Assembly (NCBI GenBank): GCA_025618425.1
Contig: CM046842.1
Location: 32,749,885-32,813,884 of the forward strand
Direction: 5' to 3'
Length of the DNA: 64,000 bases
Source: Heliocidaris tuberculata
Lineage: Eukaryota > Echinodermata > Echinoidea > Camarodonta > Echinometridae
Shown: one piece after another, positions 34,006-45,239 of the stretch
Layout of the letters: each line of letters opens with the position of its first letter
Position numbering within the stretch: position 1 is the first letter of the stretch
Made by a program: the position numbers and the translations under genes
Notes under the pieces: model-generated
Database searches by the model: none
The model's input: the letters and a program-made list of their open reading frames with translations, nothing else
Told to the model about the DNA's origin: nothing

Positions 34006-35005
34006 TGTTACGATTCAAAATCCACAAAAAGACCAGAATCGAACAAAATATGTTATACTTTTAGATGAAATATGGTTTCTCTTTGATATTTACAAATATT
34101 GTGACATGAAATATAAAAAAATACAAATATTAAGTCTACATTTAGTACATGTACTTAGCAAAGACTTATAATTTCTAAGATGGGAAGTGTAGAGTAAGTT
34201 GGCTGCTAATCCACAATAATAAATCCCAATAGTTCATCCAAATGGTATGGTGTCCAACTGGTAAAAGAAGATTCCAGAAGATCTAGCAGAAGATTGTCCA
34301 AGGAAATTCAGGAAGTCATCGATGTCGATGACGATGTCGATGATGATGTCGACCACAATGTCAATAACGATGTCGAATACGATGTCGAATACGATGTCAA
34401 GAATGATGTCCAAAATTTAGTCCGAGATGAAGTCCAAGGCGATCTCCACAGGTTGATATCAATAAGCTCAATATCAAATAATGATAACTGAGAACTTATG
34501 CAATATATGCTCCACGATGTTAGTCAGGGTATAAATTCTAAAATTTCTGTGCAAGCTCCCAGCTTATATACAATCTCAACCAATAATTAGAATTTTCTAC
34601 ATTCTACTACAAAATTCATGAAGGTTTGGAACTCTCTTGTAAGTTCCACCTAGTTATAGTTGTAACAAACAAAAGAAGGTGATTCCAATGATCTATTTAT
34701 AGACTCATTGCAATGTTACACTCTTACTAAGAATTTCATGCAATGGTCAGTTAAACAGGTTACAACATTCAATTACATTGTTTCTATCATACAGTACATC
34801 ACACATAATGTAATGATCTAGAATGTTCTTCCTCTACTGGATGTGCATTATTTAATATGTAATTGATGATTCTTTCACTGTTACAGAGTACACTGACTTT
34901 TTACATCTGAATAATGATTTCTCTTCTAGAAATTTCTATGTTCATAAATACATAAAGAGAACTGGAAAATAACTTCCTTCCAGAAGATTCTTCAATTATA
35001 CAACA
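34006..35005 (-). repeat. Long terminal repeat (downstream LTR of the Gypsy element)
   Basis: Exactly 1000 bases by my bounds: on the minus strand it begins TGTTGTATAATTG, directly after a polypurine tract, and ends AATCGTAACA, the canonical TG...CA termini. Inside is a short minisatellite of GATGTCGA(T/A)nACGATGTC units (about 34318-34420) whose open frame (about 65 codons, DVDDDV/DVEYDV repeats) is not a gene. The 5-base flank at 34001-34005 is TAATG; no partner is available for a target-duplication test. Confidence 0.7.
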
Positions 35006-35016
35006 CCTCCCCCACC
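35006..35016 (-). other. Polypurine tract of the Gypsy element
   Basis: On the minus strand GGTGGGGGAGG directly precedes the LTR start TGTTGT. It primes plus-strand DNA synthesis in LTR retrotransposons and fixes the LTR boundary here. Confidence 0.65.
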
Positions 35017-35201
35017 GGGAGAAAGAAAGCTTTACCGTAGTAAAGATTTCTTTAAGATTCAATCTGTTTCAAATTATCAAGATAAGCCTTTCATCCTGTA
35101 CAAAGGCATTATATATCAAACATGTATTTATGGATCAGCAAAAAAGGAAAACACAATTATAAAATGATAAACCATGTCACAAAAATGAGTAATTTCTCTC
35201 T

Positions 35202-35630
35202 TTACATTCTTGAAAGAGCATCAGCAATCACATTATTCTTTCCACGTATATGTACAATTTTCAAGGGGAATGGTTGGTGCATAAGGCTTCACCTGTACAG
35301 TCTTTGGTTCTTTGTTTTGAACTTCTCCAAGAACACAAGAGGGTTATTGTCTGTGTGGACCATGATATCACCATTAGTGTTGGTTACGTATACCTCAAAC
35401 TGCTGAAGAGCGAGCACCAGACTTAGAGCCTCTTTTTCGATAGTGGAATACTTCTTCTGATATTGGTTGAGTTTCTTTGAGAAATAACAGATTGGTTTTT
35501 CAATTCCTTCTGCATCCTCTTGGAGCAACACTGCTCCCACTCCAACATCACTGGCATCAATAGCCACCTTGAATGGCTTTGTGAAGTTTGGAGCTGGCAA
35601 AACAGGCTCATTCACCAAAATGGCCTTCAA
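35202..35630 (-). pseudogene. Gypsy RNase H domain, frameshifted
   Basis: The frame encodes the typical tether and RNase H of a Gypsy pol: FKVAIDASDVGVGAVLLQE (first catalytic Asp), KPICYFSKKLN, YSTIEKEALSLVLALQQFEVY and HTDNNPLVF. After a frameshift near 35290 it ends HIRGKNNVIADALSRM and a stop at 35202-35204. RNase H removes the RNA template during reverse transcription. It lies downstream of the RT fragments on the minus strand and about 185 bases before the polypurine tract. Confidence 0.85.
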
Positions 35631-35655
35631 CTTCTCAAATGATCTCTGACATGCA

Positions 35656-36304
35656 TCAGACCATATACTTCACTTTTGCCTTCAGCAAGTTTGTCAGTGG
35701 ACTCACTACAGTACTGTAATTTGGAAGGAACTTCCTGTAGAAACCACTCATACCTAGGAATCTGAGCAACTCTTTCTTAGTTTTGGGAATGGGGAAGTCT
35801 AAGATTGCCTGAATCTTTGCTTCTCTTGGTAGCACTTGCCCCTGACCAACCACATGATCAAGATAAGTGACCTTTGCCTTCCCAAATTCACTCTTCATCA
35901 GATTCACTACTAAGTTGGCTTCATCTAGTCTGTCGAACAGTAATCTCAAATGCTTGAGATGATCATTCCATGTATCGCTGTACACTGAGATGTCACCTAT
36001 ATACACAACACAACTGTCAAGGCCAGCAATCACCTGATTTGTCAATCTTTGAAAGGTTGCTGGTGCATCTTTTCATTCCAAAAGGCATGACTTTGCATTG
36101 AAATAAGCCATCCGGTGTGACAAAGGTTGATATCTCTTTGGCTCGGTCAGTCAGTGGCACCTGCCAATATCCCTTCAGCAAGTCTATCTTAGTGACATAG
36201 GCAGAGTTCCCAACCCTATCAATAAAATCTTCCAACCTAGGAACTGGATATGAGTCGGTCTTAAAGACTGCATTTACCTTGCGGTAATAGAGCCTTAGAG
36301 CCAT
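35656..36304 (-). pseudogene. Gypsy reverse transcriptase, broken
   Basis: Two frames overlap near 36017-36045. The first (36304-36017) holds YYRKVNAVFKTDSYPVPRLE, YVTKIDLLKGYWQVPL (motif A Asp) and VMPFGMK. The second (36045-35656) holds the active-site strand as VVYIGDISVYSD, where family members have YIDD, so one catalytic Asp is replaced by Gly. It ends in the thumb/tether LGMSGFYRKFLPNYS. The linker upstream (about 36400-36700) is in the same orientation but has stops. With a frameshift and a mutated active site the enzyme is dead. Confidence 0.85.
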
Positions 36305-36719
36305 CCGGCTTTGGGATAGGAGAACTCCAACTACTCTGACTTGGTTCGATTACGTCATTATCTCACATGAACCTGATTTCCTCATTCACTTTTTCCAACT
36401 TGCTTGGATTAAGCCAATACGGATGTTTTTTGATAGGTTTAACATCACCTGCATCTGCATCATGTACAGTCAAGGCAGTACGACCTGGTTTATCTTTACA
36501 CACATGCTCATATTCTGTCAACAAAAAATTATGTCAATTCTCTGTTCGTCAGAGAGATGCTTCAATGCATCATCCAAATTTTCTAACATTTCTGAGTTAG
36601 ACCATTTCACTCCACATGGTTCATTTTAGACACATCTGTATGAGACAATTCACTCTCTGTCTCTACATTGCATTCATTTCCATCTTCTAGTTTCTCTTCT
36701 TTCACAACATATACTATGT

Positions 36720-36800
36720 TGTTGTTGTTGTTAATTTAGTTTTTACGGCGCTTCATTCAATTTTGAATATTTACGCCAATGGCTGATTAGCCTCACGTTC
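36720..36800 (-). repeat. Short retroposed fragment with (CAA)n tail
   Basis: On the minus strand the sequence GCGCCGTAAAAACTAAATTA followed by (CAA)n interrupts the linker between integrase and RT. The layout looks like the 3' end of a SINE/LINE insertion into the Gypsy element. Ends are approximate. Confidence 0.4.
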
Positions 36801-37254
36801 AGAGTATTATTTTAGCATGTTTACATGACATACTCTTTGACACTTTCTTCTGTCAGGAGTACTGATCACATAATGGACATCATTCAGTTTCTTTTTGACA
36901 GTATAGGGACCACTAAACCTAGCTTTCAAGGGCTCACCTAGCAAAGGCTACAACACTAACACCCTATCTCCAGACTTGAAGTTGCGCTCTTTTGCCCTTT
37001 TTTCTGCCTGTGTTTTCATTTTAGCTTGCGACACTTTCAAGTGCTCCTTGGCTACCTTACAAGCCTTTGAGAGCCTTTCTCGAAACTTTGACACATAGTC
37101 AAGAAGGTTTACCTCACCATTCTGACCCATAAACTTTTCTTTGATCAGCTTAAGGGGGCCCCTAACCTCATGACCATAGATCAGCTCAAATGGACTGAAG
37201 CCCGTCGACTCATTCGGGGAATCCCTGGTTGCAGACAACAAGAATGGAATCCCT
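36800..37254 (-). pseudogene. Gypsy integrase C-terminal part
   Basis: On the minus strand the frame beginning around 37241 encodes the segment that follows the integrase catalytic core in Gypsy pol: LLSATRDSPNESTGFSPFEL, IYGHEVRGPL and KERNFKSGDRVLVL. A GPY/F-like module (GPYTVKKKLNDVHYVI) and CHVNMLK follow after an in-frame stop near 36947. The catalytic D,D,E core is absent. It is upstream of RT, not downstream of RNase H, and carries on toward the RT through an interrupted linker. Confidence 0.8.
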
Positions 37255-37290
37255 TACGATCCAAATCCACAAAAGACCAGAATCTCGAGT

Positions 37291-38490
37291 GTTAGTTTAC
37301 TAACTGTTAGGTTGATGATTTGTTATATGGATACATAGTGTGGTACATCCCGACAGTGATAGGATTGTGTGCTTCAGACTAGTCACCACACTGTATCCGC
37401 CCCCATCATGACCCGATGGATATCACCGAGGTTTCATCTGGCATTTACTCTGCAGCCTACGGTCTATCCATGCTGATCAATAATTAGGTGCTGCAATCCT
37501 TGTTGCTTAGAGATGATAATTAAAGATGCTACACATATTCTACGCGCAGCAACATGCACATCTTCAGAGCTGATCGATTGCCATCGACGGATGAGTGATT
37601 GCTGGTAGGCCTGGTGGTGTGCAGTAACTGACGGTTGGTGATGGTCGAGTGCCGGTAACTCCAGCCATCAGCAGCGGTCATACATTTTGATGGATGGGGA
37701 GCCAGGCCAGGCACGGGGGCATCCTGACAAGATAGCCGTGTCAGCCGGCGTGAAAAACCGTGCCCGTCACAATACTCTTGAGACCGAGTTTGATGATTTT
37801 ACTCAGAAGGAGTGAATTATCTCGACACTGTCCACATGAGTGATATTTTTTCACTCTTTAAGGATTGGTATTTCACTCTTTCCTGAGTGAAGTAGTGACC
37901 ACTCGTTTTTCACTCGAAAAAGGGTTGTCCCTCATATAACTCCTTGTGAGATTGGAATTCCACTCTCTTTTGAATGCTTTTTCACTCTTTTACATTAATA
38001 GAGACTAGACACATTAACAACTATTTAAGTATGTATTTAAAAGATCATCTTGGATAAAAAGAATCGGTCTTACTCTTTCCAGAAAGTCACGTGCAATTAC
38101 CATTTTCAGGAGTTCACCTGCACTGGGGTATTTCAATGAATACTATTGACTGTCATGCTATGAAGTGGTCCTTGGTTCGATCATATTTGTGTGATCACAG
38201 CCTTGGACAAGTTTTTTGCAGGCCACATTTGTCTCTCTCGACCCAGGGGCATTAAATGGATACCTTTGTACCTGCCGATATATAAGTAGGGTAATGATAA
38301 TTTCACGGCCCTTCTGAAGATCATAATATCATGATAAGGCTACGCTGTGTAAGTAAGGCTGATATCGAAGATTTGTTCCTAATATTCATATATAAAAAAG
38401 GTCCAACCTTTAATGGGAAGAATGATTGTATTGAAGGTGGCAAAGCTATGGAATCCCTCTGAAAGTACTCCTCTGAATATGATGATGTTT
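37291..38490. other. Intergenic stretch; GAGTGAAA-rich repeat at 37795-38000
   Basis: The part at 37320-37760 is moderately GC-rich with no recognised exon. From about 37795 to 38000 there are repeated TTTCACTC and GAGTGA motifs, partly the inverse of the block at 33430-33780 on the other side of the Gypsy element. I see no gene. Confidence 0.45.
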
Positions 38491-38492
38491 AT

Positions 38493-39141
38493 ACATCGTC
38501 GTGTGCCGGCAGAAGGGCGCGAACGCCAAAATTGAAAAAAATTGACAAAATTTTCGATTTTCATATTTTGGTAACATATGATCATATAAAATTAAAAGGC
38601 CTTTCGATTGATATGCTTCTCAACTAATATAATGCCTTAATTGTTATGTAATTAAAAAAGATGAAAATGGCAAGGGCAGCCAAATACAAAAATAACACTT
38701 CAAGAATCATCAGTGTATATTGTTACCAATGGTGCTGAACTTTTAAAGATATGAATACATTTTCCGTTCACGACCTTCTGCTTGGAGCAAATTACGCGAA
38801 ATCAGTGTTTTTCTTCCCGGCAAAAGGGCGCGAACAACGGAACATTGTTCGCGCCCTTTTGCCGGGAAGAAAACACTGATTTCGGGTAATTTCTTCCCAG
38901 CAGAAGATCGTGTACGGAAAAATGTGTTCATATCTTTGAAAGTTTAGCACCATTGGTAATAAAATTTACGATGATGATTCTTGAAATGTTATTTTGTCAT
39001 TTGGTGAAATTTAGAAGATGTTTGAATAATTAATTACTTCAAAATGCGGCTGCAAAATGAAGTATAATCTTTAATCGCGTTTTTCTCGAAACTGTGTTTT
39101 CCGTTCGCGCCCTTCTGCCGGGCACACACACGGCGACATGC
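38493..39141. mobile_element. Palindromic element with four CCGGCAGAAGGGCGCGAAC modules
   Basis: The outer ends are inverted: ACATCGTCGTGTGCCGGCAG ... GGGCGCGAACG at the left and CGTTCGCGCCCTTCTGCCGG ... CACGGCGACATG at the right. In the middle, arms of about 130 bases (about 38700-38837 and 38845-38980) form a near-perfect palindrome with a 7-base loop, whose core is again CCGGCAAAAGGGCGCGAACA and its complement. The module therefore occurs four times, two at the ends and two back to back in the centre. It encodes no transposase. Confidence 0.8.
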
Positions 39142-40404
39142 ATTCATGTTTATAACTTTTATAACCTAATAATTAATGTAATTCTTAGTAATCTTGCTGA
39201 AAACGAACATTAATTTTTACTTAGAAAGTATAGTCTTTCAGGAAATACTCATAACTCAAATTTGACCATGACAACCAAAACATCTTTATTGAGCTCTTAC
39301 TGAAAATCACAGTGCGTCTTTTTGTTTGGCCTGGTCACATATGCAAAATAATTTCTTTTATATTTTGTCCTTTGAAGGGGTAGTTGGAGGGGGCATTTTA
39401 ACTGGAGTCTGATAGACTATGATTTTTTTTTTTTTTTTTTTTTTTTGCGGGGGGGGGGGGGGTCGGAGGCAAATATATTTTGGGCGAAAATTCAGTCTGG
39501 TTGTTAAATGCAGTTTAAGGATCCCTGTTTAAAATTTCAGACACACATCAGTTTTGTTGCTGAGGCTGTTTCTTTTTCTTTCCAAGAAACTTATGTAGCT
39601 TGAATGCACCTTAATAAACATAAGATAGCTGATGATTATATTTTGACCTTTGAAAAATAATGGATTGGAATTTATTTGCCTGACAAAAACAATTATTATC
39701 AATGTAGCTATGACTGTAACAAGAAAGACCCCCCCCCAAAAAAAAAATGACAACTCTTGTTTTCATTTTTTTTTTTAACAGATCAAAATGGAAAGGAACC
39801 CAAGAAATGTTATTCAAACATTGCGCAAATGCAAACTGACCATACATCATGAACCAGAAATCTAGCCTTCCTAAATTACACGTAAGTTTACAGAACATTT
39901 CCTGAATATCTATATGCTTATACATGTATAGTGTAATTTGAATCATTTTATGATTATCATAGATATTGTAATTTAACAGGAAACAAGGAAATGAACTATA
40001 AAAGCAATTAGGGCTTCCAGGGGTCCCTAAATGTGTTAGTTAAAAGCATATTACAGATGCCCTTACTAGTTGCCATTGATTTTTTAATAGCTTGTCCTTA
40101 ATGCAAACATTTTAAACCATTACCAACAAAGCCCAGCATTGTGTGTAAGCATGGAAAAGAAAGAGAAGATTACACTTCACATTTATTCACAATACATTCT
40201 GTGAAAACGGTCTCTTTTGAGCTTTGATCTATGATCTGATTTAGATGTATTTAGATGTTTGAGAAGATCCAAAAAAAAAAAAAAAAAAAAAGCCAGAATT
40301 TGTGGAGTACAAGTATTTCTGTGAAATATATATTGTGTACCTCTGAATTACTTTCATTTATACATGCACTTATAAATTTATTTATTTTTCCTCTTTTTAC
40401 TCAG
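39142..40404. other. Intergenic or 5' flank, no gene recognised
   Basis: AT-rich sequence with a T24-G14-like junction (about 39422-39462), several poly-A/poly-T runs and a poly-A run at about 40269-40290. A pyrimidine-rich stretch (TTTTTCCTCTTTTTACTCAG) ends it at 40404 as a good splice acceptor. Confidence 0.4.
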
Positions 40405-40959
40405 CATGATTCTTTATAATGGATGGTGAAAGAATATTGAGATACACAATCCGGAGAAATGAACAAAGAGCAGATATACTGACCTGCATGCTCAAGCTTG
40501 GAGAGGTAGGCCTTTATGCATAATTAAATTTGGCAATACCCCCCCCCCCCACAAAAAAAAAGTTTTCGAAAAATATATCAATGTAAAAATATATAATAGG
40601 CCTATACCATTAGTACACAACTTGAAGAGGAAGCAAGTTATTTGAAACTATTGTAATTTCCTTTCCCTCTCACCTGAAAAGAATTTTTAGTCAAATATGG
40701 GAATTTTATTTAATTTTTATAAGGATTCATCATTTCCATTTTCATGCTTACAGAAGAACTTAATTTTAATGAATGTGGGTAAAATAGCTTTTTATCAAGC
40801 AATATTCACTCTGTTTGAGTCATGCATATATACATATCTGGCACATTGCAGTCCTTTCTTATTGCTTACGACCTTAATAGTTTTTAATTTGTTCTATTTT
40901 CTCTTTTTATTCAACAGACATACGGATTACCACTACAGCTCTTGATTCCTGTTAGCTAG
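40405..40959 (+). CDS. Tentative tiny two-exon gene, 42 residues
   Basis: Exon 40405-40505 follows a strong acceptor and contains an ATG at 40419 after stops in all three upstream frames, then 29 codons up to a donor GAG/GTAGGC. A second exon starts after TTTTTATTCAACAG (ends about 40919) and continues in the same phase for 13 codons to TAG (about 40957-40959). An AATAAA lies at 41004-41009. The peptide begins MDGERILRYTIRRNEQ and is basic in its first half. I do not recognise it. It could be the 3' end of a transcript with a non-coding first exon, a decayed gene start, or chance. The matched phase, both splice sites and the nearby poly-A signal are the evidence. Confidence 0.35.
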
Positions 40960-42140
40960 ATCAGCAGTCTCACGAGTGGATACATGTAATGAATTTCATT
41001 CAGAATAAAACAATACAGATATCCCTAACAAGGGTTTCTGATTTGGAGGATTTTTGTTTGAATATTGCATTTGCTAAAATTCTAAAAAATAAGTGCCTTC
41101 AGCTGAATGAAATTTAACAAAACCTAGATTTCATTTATGTCAGTGACCATTTCAACAGTGACCATTTCAACAGTATAATAGAATGAAAAAGTTGATACGC
41201 AAATTGCTTGAGAACTTGTGAGAAAAACCAAATATTCATTCAATGATATACTAGTGTGATATGAAAATTTGACTTACCACTAGACTTCTGCAAGGAAGTG
41301 CAATTTCAAGATTTTTTTTTTCTTCTTCAAATTATAAACTTGTTATTTGAATTGATATTTATTGTTATTAAATAGAAAACAAAAACATTTACATATTCTG
41401 AGAGCTTTTAATTCTAACTTGAATTCTCATTTTAGTGATAATGTTCATGTGATATACTTTTACATAGAGTATTCAAAGGGGGGGGGGGGGCAGGGGTTCC
41501 ATAACTAGAAATGTTAAATGAAAAGTTTGTGTGAAAGGTAAGCCAGAGTTAGAATGGAATGAGAAAGATTAAAAAATGAGAGAAAAAGCAGTGGTATCGC
41601 TCGAGGGGGTGGGGGTCGAAGGGGGCAGTATCAGATTTAGGGGGCAATTCCGGCCCATGCCCCCCCCCCCCTTGATACAGAGTGACATAACTTCAGCATA
41701 CAACTTCAAGATTGTACCCCCTCCCCCCGCCTCCTTTGAAATGACCTTTTTCAACTTATCAGAGAATTTTCTGCAATGTGTGCCCCATCTTTTACAAAAT
41801 CCTGGATGCACAACTGGGATGGCAGGATAGCAATACACCTTAATATTTGTAATGTTTCAAACTGTCAATATTTTGGCATGTCAAAAAATATATATAAATA
41901 TAAACTTCAGTTTTACTTTTTCATTGTTTGAAATTTGTGGGAATTTTTTTGCTTGGCACATTTACTATTGCCCCATTCATAATTCTCTAGCGACACCGCT
42001 GCCATGCCTGCGTATGTGAAAGGAAGAGTGAAGACAATAAGCTTTGACTGGAATGGTCAATCATAAGTTGATGGAAATGAATAGTATTGTATAAGACTTG
42101 TGATTGAGTGGTGACTTACAGGCATGAAAGCTGGATAGGA
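40960..42140. other. Intergenic stretch, no gene recognised
   Basis: Contains poly-G (about 41478-41490) and a G-rich/C-rich block at 41590-41730 that resembles the modular repeats of 42145-43200. No exon. Confidence 0.4.
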
Positions 42141-42144
42141 AAGG

Positions 42145-43200
42145 CAACAGTGGCGTCTGGACTTTGGCGTCAAGAGGGGTAAATAAAAAAGGGTTATCAA
42201 TGGCGACAATTCCCCCCCCCCCCAGCCCTCCAAAAGTCGCTCGGGGGGGGGGGGGGGGGGTCGAGAATTTTTTTTCGCCATCCCTCCCAAAGTCGCTTAG
42301 TGGATCGGGGGGGGGGGGTTATCAGATTTTATGGGGTCCAGTTTTCCTCCATAATTCTCTGACAAGCATTAAAGAAAAAAAAAAAGGTTATCAGTTCCGA
42401 AAATTGTTCGCCAGCCCTCCAAAAGTCGCTCAGTGGGGGGTGTCGAGAATCTTGTTCAGGAACCCGATAACCTTTTTTTTCAAAACTTGTCAGGGGGCAC
42501 TCTGCCCCCCCTTGCCCCCGGCCCCCTTGGGTACGCTAGTGAATGGCAACATATAAATTTTACTCACAAATGCAAAGTAAAAGTTAGAAAATAATTCTTC
42601 CCGGTATTTTGATTGTTCCAGTGGCGCTCCTCCATAATTATAATTCTCTGACAAGCAAAAACAAAAAACAAAAAATTGTAAATTCTAAAACTCTGCTTGA
42701 AGGGAAACCCGTATTTTTTTCTTCTCGCCAGCTCTCCAAAACTCGCTCGGGGGGGGGGGGGCAATTTTTTCCCCCAGCCCTCATATTAGATGCTCAGGGG
42801 GGGGGGGGGGCGTTATCACATCTTTTCCTGGATAATTCTCTGACAAGCAAGAAAAAAAATGGGAGGAAAATTTGTCGGGGGGCACTCTGCCCCCTACCCC
42901 CCCCCCCCCCCCCTCAGCTACGCTAGTGGATTGTTCCTTTTAATAAAATAAAAAATCCCTTTCAAAAAAAAAGAACAAATGTACACTTATATTATTTTTA
43001 AAAAATAAAAATAAAAAAATCCTTTACATCTAGACTCCCCAGCCCTCAAAATAGACGCTTGGGGGGGGGGGGGGGGGGGTTATCACATGTTTTCCTCCAT
43101 AATTCTCTGACAAACAAGAAAAAAAAAAAGGAGGAAAAGTTGTCGGGGGGGGGGGCTAGTGGATTGTTCCTTTTAATAACATTAAAAATCCCTTCTAACA
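42145..43200. repeat. Modular poly-G repeat block
   Basis: Recurrent modules: AGCCCTCCAAAA(G/C)TCGCT(C/T) followed by a long G run (about 42240, 42303, 42430, 42750, 42795, 43063), ATAATTCTCTGACAAGCA (42351, 42641, 42833, 43100), GGCACTCTGCCCCC (about 42495, 42880) and CTACGCTAGTG with GATTGTTCCTTTTAATAA (about 42920, 43150). This looks like several nested or tandemly duplicated copies of one MITE-type element. Open frames here are G/P-rich artefacts. Confidence 0.75.
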
Positions 43201-45100
43201 AAGAACAAACATACACTTAAAAAAAAATCATTTACATCAAGACTAACTAAAAAGTTAAAGAAAAAACTCAATTAAAAGGACCCCATTCCCTCACCCCCAA
43301 ATGAAGATTATCCTTTCTGTTATGAAAACCGTCCCTGAAAAAAAAATCCTACACTGCAAGAGGGTTTTTTTTTCATTATACATATATGTTTCATTTATTT
43401 ATTCATTTATTTATCATTATCCTTTATGCATATCAAATGAATATATTCACCAGTATTAAGTATATCAACAACAAAAGAGACTTATGCCACTGCTGACGTG
43501 TCAAGTACTTTACATTTATTTTTACATGACCTGTATCCATGATTTGATTCGGTCTGTCCGGTTACATTTTTAGCTTTATTTACTTGTTTACAAATTTGCA
43601 AAGCGATATATTTTGATTCGGAGATCGATTACAATTAAAGTGCATTGACCGAGTACCGTCTGCCACAATTAGAAATTACCGACGCTGATTCGCCGAATCT
43701 GTACGTTGAAGCGATGAATACATTACCATAAATGCATATATTACTGAATTTGACCTTTCTTACTGCGCATGCTCTACGCTGATGCGCGTAATGAGTTTCA
43801 TACCGCGTACAAACTAATGCTACTCTCGGGGAGCATCTTACAAAATGAATCATGCATTTACGCTCATGAATTATGCAAAGGTGCTTATCGGGCCTTCTAA
43901 TGGACCCCGACAAGATAGCAGAGCTTAGGGGCCTGTATGAACCTATCCGTGAAATATAGCACTTTCAATGGTTTACCTTTCCATTGTTACCTGGTGATTG
44001 TGTAAAAACTAGTAGAATGTCAGCTTATTTGAAAAGTATTTTTTATGCAGATATTATTTAATTTAGTTCATATGTACATAAGATCGTAACGTTATTCTAA
44101 ATAATATCGTGTATATATGGATACTGAAATAGCGCGTTGTTTCCTGAAGATTAATATCTATTTTGTGCATGAAAAAAATGATACGCAAAATCATAATACG
44201 GAGTACAATGGGTTCTTGTATAGCGTCCGTCATACATGGCACTCCTGGCCTTTCATACATGGTACTTTTAGTGTCTTGCCAAAAGGCATTTCATTATTCT
44301 CTTGTATAAATCTGCTACCAACTTGTAAAATAATATATTATAAACGTATTATGTGGAGGCTTAATAATTGATTATGCCTTGTTGTGCTCTTATATTACCT
44401 ATCAGAATACAGAATACATATCACTCTCACGTCAATATACCAGTAGTTCATGTTTTGCTTCTTGCTATTGTTTTAGTGTAAGTTTAGTTGTGTTAGAATT
44501 TGTGTTAAAAACTCAACATTCCATTGAGTTTACAACTACAGCTACTACCCGTTATTCCTTTGCTGCGATTATTCTGAATTCTACTAGCTATTCATAATCT
44601 TCAGTATCAAAGTTTGTCTATATAATTGCCATTACATTACAGTTATTCATATGTTAAATGTAAAAATGGCTCATATTGATCGTGTTTATCGTGCATCGGC
44701 AGGCATGCATTCTCTAAAGTGCGATATCCTACATTTTATATCCAACTCCCTTAATTTCATTATGCACTTTAATTATACATTAGTTATTCTATATGAGGAT
44801 GTAAATATTGGAATTTGTAGCTTTTCATATAACAATGCTTCTAATTTAACCCATGCGATGTGTACCATGTGTACTGATCCGCGTAGCGGTGCCACGTACA
44901 TCTGCACTAGCCTGTGCTCACGTGCCACAACCTTGTATAGTACTTAGTAGCCTCCGTAGCGGTGCTACGTACACGTTTAGCTGCGTTGTTTGTTCGCGCT
45001 TAAGCACCCCAAAACTAAACGCAGCACAGGGGGATTAGTGGCTGGCACAACAGGGATTAGTACTCTGGCACTCCAGGGTTGGTACATGGGGCAGATTAAG
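43201..45100. other. Intergenic stretch, no gene recognised
   Basis: AT-rich sequence without a supported exon. A short imperfect repeat GTAGCGGTGC(C/T)ACGTACA occurs at 44883-44899 and 44955-44971. Confidence 0.4.
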
Positions 45101-45239
45101 AGTTAAATGTGTTTCATATTGTATATCTAGCAGTTGAGGTTACATTTAGGAACAGAAGTTTGCACAGTTAAATTTTGAATTTCCGTCGTGCAGATTTCCT
45201 ACATTTCTAATGATGAATTTGCCTTGTTAACATTCATTT

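Larger units (their letters stand above)
34006..37290 (-). mobile_element. Decayed Ty3/Gypsy element with integrase before RT (Gmr1-like order)
   Basis: Reading the minus strand: an integrase C-terminal fragment (37254 to about 36800), a linker, reverse transcriptase (36304-35656), RNase H (35630-35202), a polypurine tract (35016-35006) and one complete LTR (35005-34006). Only about 185 bases separate the end of RNase H from the polypurine tract, so there is no room for an integrase after RNase H as in ordinary Gypsy elements. Integrase upstream of RT is the order described for the deuterostome Gmr1-like group of Ty3/Gypsy. The upstream LTR, gag and protease are missing. A 33-bp piece resembling the LTR end abuts the integrase at 37254-37290, consistent with an internal deletion. 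The copy is broken by several stops and frameshifts. Confidence 0.75.

Noticed and set aside
34294..34491. 65-codon acidic DVDDDV-repeat frame
   Set aside because: Lies inside the LTR and is a translation of a short minisatellite.
35289..35630. Possibility of an endogenous retrovirus with env
   Set aside because: No envelope-like frame lies between RNase H and the polypurine tract (only about 185 bases), so this is an LTR retrotransposon fragment.
42164..42926. G/P-rich frames of 105-130 codons
   Set aside because: Generated by poly-G runs within MITE-type modules.
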